Below are positions 15,347 to 24,844 of a stretch of 35,175 bases of DNA, one piece after another (position 1 is the stretch's first letter; the number at the start of each line of letters is the position of its first letter). The stretch covers positions 9,672 to 44,846 of the forward strand of contig MHEU01000075.1 in NCBI GenBank assembly GCA_001805245.1. The letters are read 5' to 3'. A model generated the notes under the pieces. It was not told the origin of the DNA. It saw nothing but the letters and a program-made list of their open reading frames with translations, and searched no databases. The position numbers were made by a program, and so were the translations under genes. Origin of the DNA: Nitrospirae bacterium RIFCSPLOWO2_02_FULL_62_14 (GTDB taxonomy: Bacteria; Nitrospirota; Nitrospiria; Nitrospirales; Nitrospiraceae).

Positions 15347-15371
15347 TAATCCTTCTACGGTGGGGAACCAC

Positions 15372-15408
15372 AAAAGGGGGTGGGGAGACCCACCCCCTTT
15401 TCTTTTTC
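15372..15408 (+). terminator. Strong intrinsic terminator of the respiratory operon
   Basis: A perfect 13-bp stem (AAAAGGGGGTGGG at 15372-15384, loop GAGA, CCCACCCCCTTTT at 15389-15401) is followed by CTTTTTCT. It begins 25 bases after the stop of the cytochrome c/EB_dh gene. Confidence 0.92.
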
Positions 15409-15423
15409 TAGGCGAGGAGGGCT

Positions 15424-16053
15424 GTGCCTGAGCTGATTTCCAATATGACCGGGGTTCTGGTGGCCGGCGGGCAAAGCCGGCGCATGGGCCGGGACAAACG
15501 CTTTCTTGAGCTTGGCGGGCAAACTCTGCTTCAGAGAACCCTATCCTTGCTGCAAAGCCTCTTTGCAGAGGTGCTGGTTGCCCTTGCCGAGCCGGTGCCC
15601 CAACTAACCGGCCGGAACTACCGTGTGGTAACGGATCTTATTCCAGGCTGCGCCACGCTGGGAGGCTTGTATACGGGCCTGGCATCAGCCGGCCACCCCA
15701 GGATTTTTGCAGTCGGGTGCGACATGCCTTTTTTGAACCCGGAGGCCATTCAGAGACTTGCCGGGATTGATGCGCAGGCCGATGTGGTCATGCCCAAGCT
15801 GGCGACAGGGTTGCAGCCCATGCACGCGGTGTATTCAAAGGCCTGCCTGCCGCATCTGGAGCGGATGGCCAAGGCGAAACAATTGAAAGTACAGGCCTTG
15901 ACGGAAATCCCCGGTTTAACCGTGAGGCTGGTTTCCGAGAAAGAGTTACTGGACGTTGATCCTCAATTACTATCATTTTTTAACATCAATACACCGGCTG
16001 ATCTTGAGTTTGCCAGAAAGCTGCTGGCGGGTTCCGGAAGCGAACGCCCATAG
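15424..16053 (+). CDS. mobA: Molybdenum cofactor guanylyltransferase
   Basis: A 209-aa MobA-family enzyme, which joins GMP from GTP to molybdopterin to form the MGD cofactor of DMSO-reductase-family enzymes in the cytoplasm. It shows the nucleotide-binding 'GVLVAGGQSRRMGRDK' (residues ~10-25), 'TLGGLYTGL' and the metal-binding 'VGCDMPFLN' (~100). The C-terminal 'FFNINTPADL' is the standard MobA/IspD-like ending. Start GTG 15424 directly follows GAGGAGG (tight spacing); ATG 15445 is an alternative that would keep the nucleotide motif. MGD would be needed by nitrite oxidoreductase and related enzymes in this type of organism, though none is in this window. Confidence 0.92.
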   Translation: MPELISNMTGVLVAGGQSRRMGRDKRFLELGGQTLLQRTLSLLQSLFAEVLVALAEPVPQLTGRNYRVVTDLIPGCATLGGLYTGLASAGHPRIFAVGCDMPFLNPEAIQRLAGIDAQADVVMPKLATGLQPMHAVYSKACLPHLERMAKAKQLKVQALTEIPGLTVRLVSEKELLDVDPQLLSFFNINTPADLEFARKLLAGSGSERP

Positions 16054-16154
16054 GAAGGTCGGGCAAACGAAACGGACGGCGCGTTACCTTGTTCCGCCGC
16101 AGCAGTTATGTTAGATTCCGAAATCGTTTTTTCGCTGAAAACAAGCGGGGTTAG
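16054..16154. other. Gap after mobA, ending in a 9-bp hairpin
   Basis: No gene is visible. The stretch ends with ACAAGCGGG-GTTAG-CCCGCTTGT (16141-16163), whose right arm is the first part of the repeat element that follows. On the minus strand this hairpin is followed by TTTTC; on the plus strand there is no T-run. Confidence 0.5.
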
Positions 16155-16484
16155 CCCGCTTGTTCATGAGGGTTCGTGACGAAACCGCGGAGACGCTCCG
16201 CGAGACGGGTGCGTGGAGCTGTGATGGCGTGGCTTCAAGCCACGCCATGGAGGTAGCGAAGGAGGTGTGCCTCCTTCGTGGGGATCGTACAAGGGGGCTG
16301 GCCCCCTTGTAGGAGCCCGCGAGGCAGGCACCAGGGCCGAGCGGGCGACGGGAGGGAGGCAGACTTGCAAGGTCTGTTGACCGACCGAGCGGCGAACCCG
16401 CCCGCTTGGCCGCGGTAGCTGATGGCCAAGCTTGTCGTAGCAGCGTATCTGCGGTTGCAGTAGAAGCCTTCATGAATATGCGGG
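16155..16484 (-). mobile_element. MITE-like repeat element, copy 2, with a hairpin array
   Basis: An inverted, longer (330 bp) relative of the element at 7449-7626. Read on the minus strand it starts CCCGCATATTCATGAAGGCTT and ends at CCCGCTTGTTCATGAGGG (plus-strand left end). Shared internal blocks include TCGCCGCTCGGTC and TCCACGC. The copy-2-specific interior carries three strong hairpins in a row: 16224-16248 (12-bp arms), 16257-16278 (9-bp stem, TGTG loop) and 16289-16310 (10-bp stem, TG loop). It sits between mobA and argS. The long open frame across its minus strand (16111-16473) looks like a by-product of GC-rich repeat DNA. Confidence 0.75.
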
Positions 16485-16499
16485 CAAAAAAGAGGAGGG

Positions 16500-18263
16500 G
16501 TGGTGCCTCGGGATATCGTGCGTGACCAAGTCACGGGTGCACTGCGGAATGCCCTGCAGCAAGCCAGACAAAAAGGGCAGCTCGCGGCGGGGGAATGGCC
16601 GGCAATCACGGTGGATCTTCCCAAGCGGCCCGAATGGGGTGATTTGGCCACGGCTATCGCCATGAGTCTTGCCTCGCAGGAACGGCGTTCTCCCAAGGAC
16701 GTCGCGCAGATCATCCTCGACAATCTCGATCAGCCCAAGTCCGTCTTCGATCATGTCGAGATCGCCGCTCCCGGTTTTCTCAACATGACGGTCAGGCGCG
16801 ACCTGTGGATGCAGGTGTTATTGCAGATCGAAACAGAGGGCACTGCCTATGGCCGGAACGATCTGGGCCAGGGCCGGCGGGTGCTGGTGGAATATGTCAG
16901 CGCCAATCCCACCGGTCCGATGCACATCGGTCACGGGCGCGGCGCGGCGGTCGGCGATGCGGTCGCCAACCTGCTGGAGGCGTCCGGGTTCAACGTCTCG
17001 CGCGAGTACTATATCAACGATGCCGGCCGGCAGATGAAACTGCTGGGACAGTCGGTCTATGCCCGGTACCTGCAACGGAACGGGCGGACCGTGGCGCTTC
17101 CCGAAGGCGGCTACCAGGGTGCCTATGTCGAACAGTTGGCGGAGCGGGTGCAAGAGAGCCTGGGCTCGAAACTGGCGGATCTCCCGATGGAAGAGGCCGA
17201 ACAGCAGTGCCAGGAGTTCGCCTACCGGGAAATGATGGAGATCATCCGGCAGGATCTCCGGTCGTTCCGCATCACGTTTGATTCGTGGTTCAGCGAAGCC
17301 TCGCTGTTGTCGGCCGGAGCGGTCACCACGGTGTTGGAGGAGCTGCGGCGAAAGGACCTCCTGTTCGATCAGGAGGGAGCTGCGTGGTTCCGCTCCTCCG
17401 CCTATGGAGACGAAAAGGACCGGGTGATCCGCAAGCAGGACGGCGAATACACCTACCTGGCGTCCGATATCGCCTATCACCGCGACAAGCTGCAGCGCGG
17501 CTTCGATCTGCTCATCGACGTGTGGGGGGCCGACCATCACGGGTACATTCCGCGCATGCAGGCCGTCGTGCAGGCGCTGGGATATCCCAAGGACCGGCTG
17601 CGCGTGGTGCTGGTTCAGATGGTGAACCTCATGCGCAGCGGGAAAAAGGTCGAGATGTCGAAACGGGCGGGCGAGTTCGTGACGCTACGCGAGGTGGTCG
17701 ACGAAGTCGGGGCCGATGTCGCCAAATTCTTTTTCCTGATGCGGTCGTCCGACCGGCATCTGGATTTCGATCTCGAACTGGCCAAGCAGCAGTCGGCCGA
17801 CAACCCCGTGTACTATGTGCAGTACGCGCATGCCCGCGTCTCCAGTCTCTTCCGGGTGGCGGAGAGCCGCGGGGTCGCCGTGCCGAAACCCAGCAAGGCC
17901 GATCTGGAAGCCTTGACCGATCCGGACGAGTTCTCCCTGGTCCGGAAATTATCGGCCTATCCCTCGGTGGTGGAAGGCAGTGCGCTGGCGCTCGAGCCCC
18001 ACCGGATCGTGTTCTATCTTCAGGAACTGGCGCAGCAGCTGCATACCTTCTATTTCAAACACCGGATTCTTCCTCCGGCAGCTGAAGGGGAATCGGCAGA
18101 TGCCGGACAATTCGTGAAGGATGCGACGGTCTCGTCCGTGAAACATCGTGAACAACTGACTCCCCAATTGACCGGGGCGCGGCTTGCGCTGATGGGGCAG
18201 GTCGGGCAGGTCATTCGAAATGGATTGGGGCTCCTGGGGGTGTCCGCGCCCGAGCGCATGTAG
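16500..18263 (+). CDS. argS: Arginyl-tRNA synthetase
   Basis: A 587-aa class I aminoacyl-tRNA synthetase that charges tRNA-Arg. The N-terminal Arg-tRNA additional domain (residues ~1-90, 'ITVDLPKRPEWGDLATAIAM') precedes the catalytic core with 'SANPTGPMHIGHGRGAAVGD' (HIGH signature) near residue 125 and the 'KKVEMSKRAGEF' loop (KMSK equivalent) near 380. The C-terminal DALR anticodon-binding domain ends 'VIRNGLGLLGV'. Length is normal. Start is GTG 16500 (or GTG 16503), just after GAGGAGG, directly downstream of the repeat element. Confidence 0.96.
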   Translation: MVPRDIVRDQVTGALRNALQQARQKGQLAAGEWPAITVDLPKRPEWGDLATAIAMSLASQERRSPKDVAQIILDNLDQPKSVFDHVEIAAPGFLNMTVRRDLWMQVLLQIETEGTAYGRNDLGQGRRVLVEYVSANPTGPMHIGHGRGAAVGDAVANLLEASGFNVSREYYINDAGRQMKLLGQSVYARYLQRNGRTVALPEGGYQGAYVEQLAERVQESLGSKLADLPMEEAEQQCQEFAYREMMEIIRQDLRSFRITFDSWFSEASLLSAGAVTTVLEELRRKDLLFDQEGAAWFRSSAYGDEKDRVIRKQDGEYTYLASDIAYHRDKLQRGFDLLIDVWGADHHGYIPRMQAVVQALGYPKDRLRVVLVQMVNLMRSGKKVEMSKRAGEFVTLREVVDEVGADVAKFFFLMRSSDRHLDFDLELAKQQSADNPVYYVQYAHARVSSLFRVAESRGVAVPKPSKADLEALTDPDEFSLVRKLSAYPSVVEGSALALEPHRIVFYLQELAQQLHTFYFKHRILPPAAEGESADAGQFVKDATVSSVKHREQLTPQLTGARLALMGQVGQVIRNGLGLLGVSAPERM

Positions 18264-19792
<1,529 letters not shown>

Positions 19793-19825
19793 TTCATGTG
19801 GGCTAATAAGGAGTATGAGAAACGC

Positions 19826-21469
19826 ATGAAAAAAGTCGGCGGGCGGTTCACATTGCTGGCGTTGGTGGTGGTGCTTTCGGCGGTGTCATTTCTTCCCTCG
19901 TACCCCGCGGCGTTCCAGGCGCTGCCTCCGTGGTTGAAGCGGGCCTTTCCGAACAAGGGCATCGCGCTCGGGTTGGACCTGCAGGGCGGCATCCATCTGG
20001 TGCTGGAGGTCGAGGAGGACCGGGCCGTTGAGATCGCCGTGGATCGGTCCGTCAACGCGATCCAGGATCTCCTGGTCGACAAGAAGATTCCGGTCGAGTC
20101 CGTCAAGCGCACCGGATTCGCCCAGGTGACGCTGGCTTTTCAGAAGGAGGACCTCAAGGCGGAGATTCAAAAGACCCTCGAGGAGTTCTCCGCATTCTCC
20201 GAGAAGTCGGGCGCGGGGTCAGCCGGGACCCTTGTCTACGAGTTGTCGGAAGGCGAAATCAAGCGGATCAAGGATTCCGCGATCAATCAGGCGCTCGAAA
20301 CGATTCGGAACCGCATTGACCAGTTCGGGGTGGCCGAGCCGCTGATCCAGCGCCAGGGCCTGAAACAGATCGTCGTCCAGTTGCCGGGCATCAAGGAGCC
20401 GAAGCGGGCCAAGGACCTGATCAAGGAAACAGCCCTGCTGGAGTTCAAGATGCTGGACGAAGCCAACAAGCTGGCTTCCGAACTGCCTCAGCGGGTGCCC
20501 AAAGGTCAGGAAGACGCCATTCTCAAACAGTATCAGGACAGGATTCCGGAAGGCGATCAGATCCTGTTCGAAAAGGTCGTCGAAAAGGACAGCGGCCGCG
20601 AATACCGGATCCCCTACCTGGTCAAAAAGCGCGTCATGCTGGCGGGCGATGTGCTCAGCGATGCGCGCGTCTCCATCGGACAGTTCAACGATCCGTACGT
20701 CGCGATTACGTTCGACGCCAAGGGAGGGCGCGAATTCGAGCGGATCACCGAGGAGAATGTCAAAAAACGGATGGCGATCGTGCTCGATAACACGATCTAC
20801 TCGGCGCCGGTGATTCAGGAGCGCATCGGCGGAGGGCGGGCGCAAATCACGGGAACCTTCACTACGCAGGAGGCCAACGATCTGGCCATTGTGCTGCGGG
20901 CCGGCGCCCTGCCGGCGCCGTTGAAAGTCATCCAGGACCTGACCGTGGGGCCGTCGCTGGGACGGGACTCCATCGAAAAGGGCGTGCAGTCGACGCTGTT
21001 TGCCGGCGTGATGGTCGTGCTGTTCATGGCCGTGTACTACCGGCTGTCCGGCGTCATCGCGGATTTCGCGCTGACGTTGAATCTGATCTGCCTCATCGGC
21101 GCGCTGGCGGCGCTCAATGCGACGCTGACGCTGCCCGGCATCGCGGGAATCATCCTGACCATCGGCATGGGGGTGGATTCCAACGTCCTGATTTTCGAGC
21201 GCATCCGCGAAGAATTGCGATCGGGAAAGCCCGTTCGCCTGGCGGTGGACGGAGGCTATGACAAGGCCCTGCTCACCATTGTCGATTCGCACGTCACGAC
21301 GCTGATTACCGGCCTGGCGCTGTTTCTCTTCGGCACCGGCCCCATCAAGGGGTTTGCCGTGACGCTCTGTCTGGGGATCGCCATCAATCTGTTCACCGCT
21401 CTGGTGGGCACGAAGGTGATCTTCGATGTCATGAACCGTCGGCGGCAATCCGAACACCTGAGCATTTAA
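19826..21469 (+). CDS. secD: Protein translocase subunit SecD
   Basis: A 547-aa subunit of SecDF, which uses the proton gradient to pull proteins across the inner membrane. N-terminal helix at ~9-27, then the periplasmic P1 domain with 'GIALGLDLQGGIHLVLEV', and five C-terminal helices with 'GVMVVLFMAVYYRLSG' and the conserved 'LTIGMGVDSNVLIFERIREEL' (functional Asp). Start ATG 19826 follows AAGGAG at twelve bases; ATG 19796 is in frame but lacks a Shine-Dalgarno. Length is standard for the short bacterial SecD. Confidence 0.95.
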   Translation: MKKVGGRFTLLALVVVLSAVSFLPSYPAAFQALPPWLKRAFPNKGIALGLDLQGGIHLVLEVEEDRAVEIAVDRSVNAIQDLLVDKKIPVESVKRTGFAQVTLAFQKEDLKAEIQKTLEEFSAFSEKSGAGSAGTLVYELSEGEIKRIKDSAINQALETIRNRIDQFGVAEPLIQRQGLKQIVVQLPGIKEPKRAKDLIKETALLEFKMLDEANKLASELPQRVPKGQEDAILKQYQDRIPEGDQILFEKVVEKDSGREYRIPYLVKKRVMLAGDVLSDARVSIGQFNDPYVAITFDAKGGREFERITEENVKKRMAIVLDNTIYSAPVIQERIGGGRAQITGTFTTQEANDLAIVLRAGALPAPLKVIQDLTVGPSLGRDSIEKGVQSTLFAGVMVVLFMAVYYRLSGVIADFALTLNLICLIGALAALNATLTLPGIAGIILTIGMGVDSNVLIFERIREELRSGKPVRLAVDGGYDKALLTIVDSHVTTLITGLALFLFGTGPIKGFAVTLCLGIAINLFTALVGTKVIFDVMNRRRQSEHLSI

Positions 21470-21504
21470 GCGTCTGGAGGAGTGATGTATATGCAGGAGC
21501 ACGC

Positions 21505-22422
21505 ATGATCGAAATTCTCGGAAAAACGAACATCGACTTCATGGGTAAGCGCAAAATCGCGTTTGTGTTCTCCGGCATCATGGTCGCGCTGGGAATTCTG
21601 GCCATGGTGCAGATCGCGCGGGGGGCTGCCAATCTCGGGATCGACTTTGCGGGCGGGACCGCGGTCCAGCTCAAATTCGATCGACCGATCCGGACCGACG
21701 AGGCGCGGGCGGCGCTCGAGCGGAATCATCTTGCCGGTGCGGAGATTCAGGAGTTCGTGTCGGAAAACAAGCTGCTGATCCGGGTGAAGGCGGCGACGAC
21801 GATCGAGGAAAAGGTGGCTGACCGGGTGGTGGCCATTTTCGGCAAGGAGTTCCCGGACAGGAAACTCGAGGTCGAAGCGTCGACGGAGATCGGGCCGACG
21901 ATCGGGCACAAGCTGCAGGAGGATGCGCTGATCGCCATCCTGATCTCCTTCGCGGGTATCATCCTGTATATCGCCGCCCGGTTCGAATTCCGTTTCGGGG
22001 TCGCCGCGGCTGTCTCGACCTTCCACGACGTGCTGGCGGTGCTGGGACTGTTCTATGTCCTGGACAAGGAGGTCACGCTGCTGGTCGTGACGGCCCTGCT
22101 GACGCTTGCAGGCTATTCGCTCACGGATACCGTGGTCGTCTTCGATCGGATCCGTGAGAACTTGCGCGTGCGCCGGCGGGACGGGCTGGAAACGATCATC
22201 AACAACGGCATCAATCAGGTCCTGAGCCGGACGATTGTCACCAGTTTGACCGTGGTGCTGGTATTGGTCCCGCTGACCCTGGCAGGCGGCGAGGTCTTGC
22301 ACGATTTCTCGCTGGCGCTGCTCTGCGGGGTGATCGTGGGCACCTATTCGTCGATCTTCGTGGCCAGCCCATTGCTGGTGATCTGGCCAGGTGGAACAGG
22401 AAAATTGCTCAAGAAGGGATAG
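21505..22422 (+). CDS. secF: Protein translocase subunit SecF
   Basis: A 305-aa partner of SecD with six membrane helices. Seen: N-terminal 'IDFMGKRKIAFVFSGIMVALGI', 'LGIDFAGGTAVQLKF' (the SecF LGxDFxGG motif), 'STFHDVLAVLGLFYVL', 'LAGYSLTDTVVVFDRIREN' and 'SRTIVTSLTVVLVLVPL'. Start ATG 21505 follows GGAGGAGT at 21476-21483 with a longer spacer and GGAGCACGC closer in. It ends the tgt-yajC-secD-secF cluster; no terminator hairpin follows. Confidence 0.95.
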   Translation: MIEILGKTNIDFMGKRKIAFVFSGIMVALGILAMVQIARGAANLGIDFAGGTAVQLKFDRPIRTDEARAALERNHLAGAEIQEFVSENKLLIRVKAATTIEEKVADRVVAIFGKEFPDRKLEVEASTEIGPTIGHKLQEDALIAILISFAGIILYIAARFEFRFGVAAAVSTFHDVLAVLGLFYVLDKEVTLLVVTALLTLAGYSLTDTVVVFDRIRENLRVRRRDGLETIINNGINQVLSRTIVTSLTVVLVLVPLTLAGGEVLHDFSLALLCGVIVGTYSSIFVASPLLVIWPGGTGKLLKKG

Positions 22423-22451
22423 GATGGTCCTAATAAAAGTGTTACCTATGC

Positions 22452-22480
22452 TTGACAATAACTGAAAGGCACACGAAAAT
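22452..22480 (+). promoter_or_regulatory. Candidate sigma70 promoter for the two-component system
   Basis: TTGACA (22452-22457), 17-base spacer and GAAAAT (22475-22480; four of six match TATAAT). It lies 33 bases before the kinase start at 22514 and would give that operon its own transcription independent of secF. Confidence 0.5.
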
Positions 22481-22513
22481 GAGCACTTAGAAGGATTGAT
22501 CGGTGTTACCAAA

Positions 22514-24844
22514 ATGAAACTCTGGGGCCATTCACACAGTCTCCAGCGCAAGATCATCATGGCAATCGTGATGGTCGGCCTGCTCCCGCTCACATTCTCT
22601 CTTATTCTCACCTATTTCACCGAACGCCGGGCGCTTCACGAAACAATCGGTGTCAATTTTCGCGAAAAAGCGGTTGAAGCGGCCCGCCGGGTTGAAATGC
22701 AGGTGACCCGCGGCATCAATGAAGCCCAGCAGCTGGCGTCGACTCCGTTCCTGCGCACGGCGGTGGCGGAGTCCAATCGCAGTTATGCCGGCAAGGAGCC
22801 GCGCAACATCGAGTCCATGATCCAGGACTGGCAGAAGCAGTGGCGGCGACGAGGGAAGAGCAATGAGTTCCCCCTGTTCATCAACCGCATCGTCACGAAT
22901 TACCTGATCCGGTGGCACGATATCCGGCGGGCCGACTATCTGGGGATTCTGGTGACGGATAACCAGGGCGCGCTGGTCGTCAGTTCGATTCCGCAGGCGG
23001 AGTACTACCATGGCAAGAGCGCTTGGTGGCAGACGGCGTTCAACGGGGGGCGCGGCGCGGAGTATGCGAGCGAACTGTATTTCGATCCGTCCTACGGCAC
23101 CCATGTGCTGAATGTCGCCGTTCCTATTCTGGATGAGGACCAGCGGACGGCCATCGGCGTCGTCAGCGTGCTGTTGAAGCGGGATTCGCTGTTCCGGGCG
23201 ATCTCGGAAGTGACGATCGGAGCGACCGGCCATGCCATGCTGATGAGTTCGGACGGCACGCCGCTGCTCTGCCCCGTGCTGGCTCCCGAGGAACATGCGG
23301 TCACGCCGGCGCTGGTCGCGCAGCTCGCGCCGATGCAGGCGGGGTGGTCCATCGCCGAAGACGATGCGCACGGCGGACGCCATTCCCTCATCGGCTTCGC
23401 GCCGGTGCGGTTGAGCGAGCATCTGGCGCCCGGCAGCCTGGGCGGGAAGCGCTGGGTCACCTTCGTGCGCCAGAATCCCTCGGAAACTTATACGACGCTG
23501 GATCAGCTGCTCGTCAAAGTGCTGGCCTACGGGCTCGTGGTGTTTGCCGTGCTCGTGGCGACCGGCGCGTGGGTGGCGAGGAGAATCGCCAGGCCGCTTG
23601 CCGTGCTGCATGAAGGGGCGCAGCGGATCGGATCGGGCAATCTCGACCATCAGTTGACTCTCACGACCGGCGATGAACTGGAGCAGCTCGCCGGGGCGTT
23701 CAACGGCATGGCGACCAACCTGAAACAGTCGTTCACCCAGCTCGAACAGCGGTCGCTCGAAATCGAAGCGACCAAGCGCTATCTGGAGAACCTGCTCGAA
23801 AACGCCAACGACGTGATCTATACCCTCGATACCGAGCAGCGCTTCACCTACGTGAACGGCAGGGTGTCGGGGTGGGGATACCGGAAGGAGGACCTGATCG
23901 GCCGGCCGTATTTATCCCTGTTGTCGAAGCGCCATCGCGGCCGCCGTTTGAAGAGCACGCTGGATATCGGCGCCAAGCAGGTCTATGAAGTGGAGGTGCT
24001 CTGCAAGACCGGCGAGACCAGGACGGTGACGGTCAGCGTGTCGCCGCTCTGCGACTCGGAGGGACGGATTCACGGCGTGCTGGGCATCGCCCGCGACATC
24101 ACCGAGACGAAGAAGCTGGAGCAGCAGATCCGCAGTTCCGAGAAGCTGGCCTCGGTCGGAAAACTGGCGGCCGGCGTGGCGCACGAGATCAATAATCCGC
24201 TCGGCGGCATCCTGAATTGCCTCTATAACTTCCGGAAGGGCGCGCTGTCGCCGGCACGGCAGGAGGAGTATCTGGTCTCCATCGAGGACGGGCTGCGCCG
24301 GGTCCAGAAGATCGTCCGCCAGTTGCTGGATTTCTCTCAGCAGCACGATCCCGAGTTTTCCCCTGCCAATATCAACGACGTCGTCGAGCGGGTATTGGTC
24401 CTGACCGAACATGCGCTGGACGCGAAGCAGATCGGCCTGGACAAGCAGCTCCAGCGTGACCTGCCGGCATTGATGGTGGACCGCCACATGATGGAGCAGG
24501 TCTTGATGAACCTGATCCTCAATGCCGTGCAGGCGATCAAGGACGGCGGCACCATCACCATCAGCACGCGGGCGCATGACCGGAACTGCGAAGTGGTGGT
24601 GGAGGATACCGGGTGCGGCATTCCCGCGCACGTCCTGCCGCATATCTTCGATCCCTTCTTCACCACCAAGGGGACGGGAGAGGGGACGGGGCTGGGCCTC
24701 TCGGTCAGCCTGGGCATTGTCGAGCGGCATGGAGGCCGGATTTTAGTTGATAGCGAAGTGGGGAAGGGATCGGTGTTTACCGTCTGTCTTCCGCTGTCCA
24801 ACGAACGGTCCACTGAACGATCGATGGTGGGGAGGATGTCGTGA
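22514..24844 (+). CDS. Membrane sensor histidine kinase (Cache-HAMP-PAS-HisKA-HATPase)
   Basis: A 776-aa NtrB/ZraS-like kinase. A first helix (residues ~13-35) and a second (~336-356) flank a ~300-residue periplasmic sensor resembling a double Cache domain ('YLGILVTDNQGALVVSS', 'TAIGVVSVLLKRD'). HAMP follows ('RRIARPLAVLHEGAQRIGSGNLD'), then a PAS domain ('LENANDVIYTLDTEQRFTYVNG'), the phosphoacceptor His in 'AAGVAHEINNPLGGI', N box 'QVLMNLILNAVQAI' and G boxes 'VEDTGCGIP' and 'GTGLGLSVSLGIV'. It should phosphorylate the regulator encoded next, with overlapping stop/start. ATG 22514 is chosen; TTG 22496 is in frame but sits on its own Shine-Dalgarno. The ligand is unknown. Confidence 0.9.
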   Translation: MKLWGHSHSLQRKIIMAIVMVGLLPLTFSLILTYFTERRALHETIGVNFREKAVEAARRVEMQVTRGINEAQQLASTPFLRTAVAESNRSYAGKEPRNIESMIQDWQKQWRRRGKSNEFPLFINRIVTNYLIRWHDIRRADYLGILVTDNQGALVVSSIPQAEYYHGKSAWWQTAFNGGRGAEYASELYFDPSYGTHVLNVAVPILDEDQRTAIGVVSVLLKRDSLFRAISEVTIGATGHAMLMSSDGTPLLCPVLAPEEHAVTPALVAQLAPMQAGWSIAEDDAHGGRHSLIGFAPVRLSEHLAPGSLGGKRWVTFVRQNPSETYTTLDQLLVKVLAYGLVVFAVLVATGAWVARRIARPLAVLHEGAQRIGSGNLDHQLTLTTGDELEQLAGAFNGMATNLKQSFTQLEQRSLEIEATKRYLENLLENANDVIYTLDTEQRFTYVNGRVSGWGYRKEDLIGRPYLSLLSKRHRGRRLKSTLDIGAKQVYEVEVLCKTGETRTVTVSVSPLCDSEGRIHGVLGIARDITETKKLEQQIRSSEKLASVGKLAAGVAHEINNPLGGILNCLYNFRKGALSPARQEEYLVSIEDGLRRVQKIVRQLLDFSQQHDPEFSPANINDVVERVLVLTEHALDAKQIGLDKQLQRDLPALMVDRHMMEQVLMNLILNAVQAIKDGGTITISTRAHDRNCEVVVEDTGCGIPAHVLPHIFDPFFTTKGTGEGTGLGLSVSLGIVERHGGRILVDSEVGKGSVFTVCLPLSNERSTERSMVGRMS

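Noticed and set aside
16111-16473. 120-codon minus-strand frame in the repeat element
   Set aside because: Its first half is in frame with a 51-codon frame in copy 1 (7461-7616), but the second halves use different frames, so the product is not conserved. I treat it as repeat DNA.
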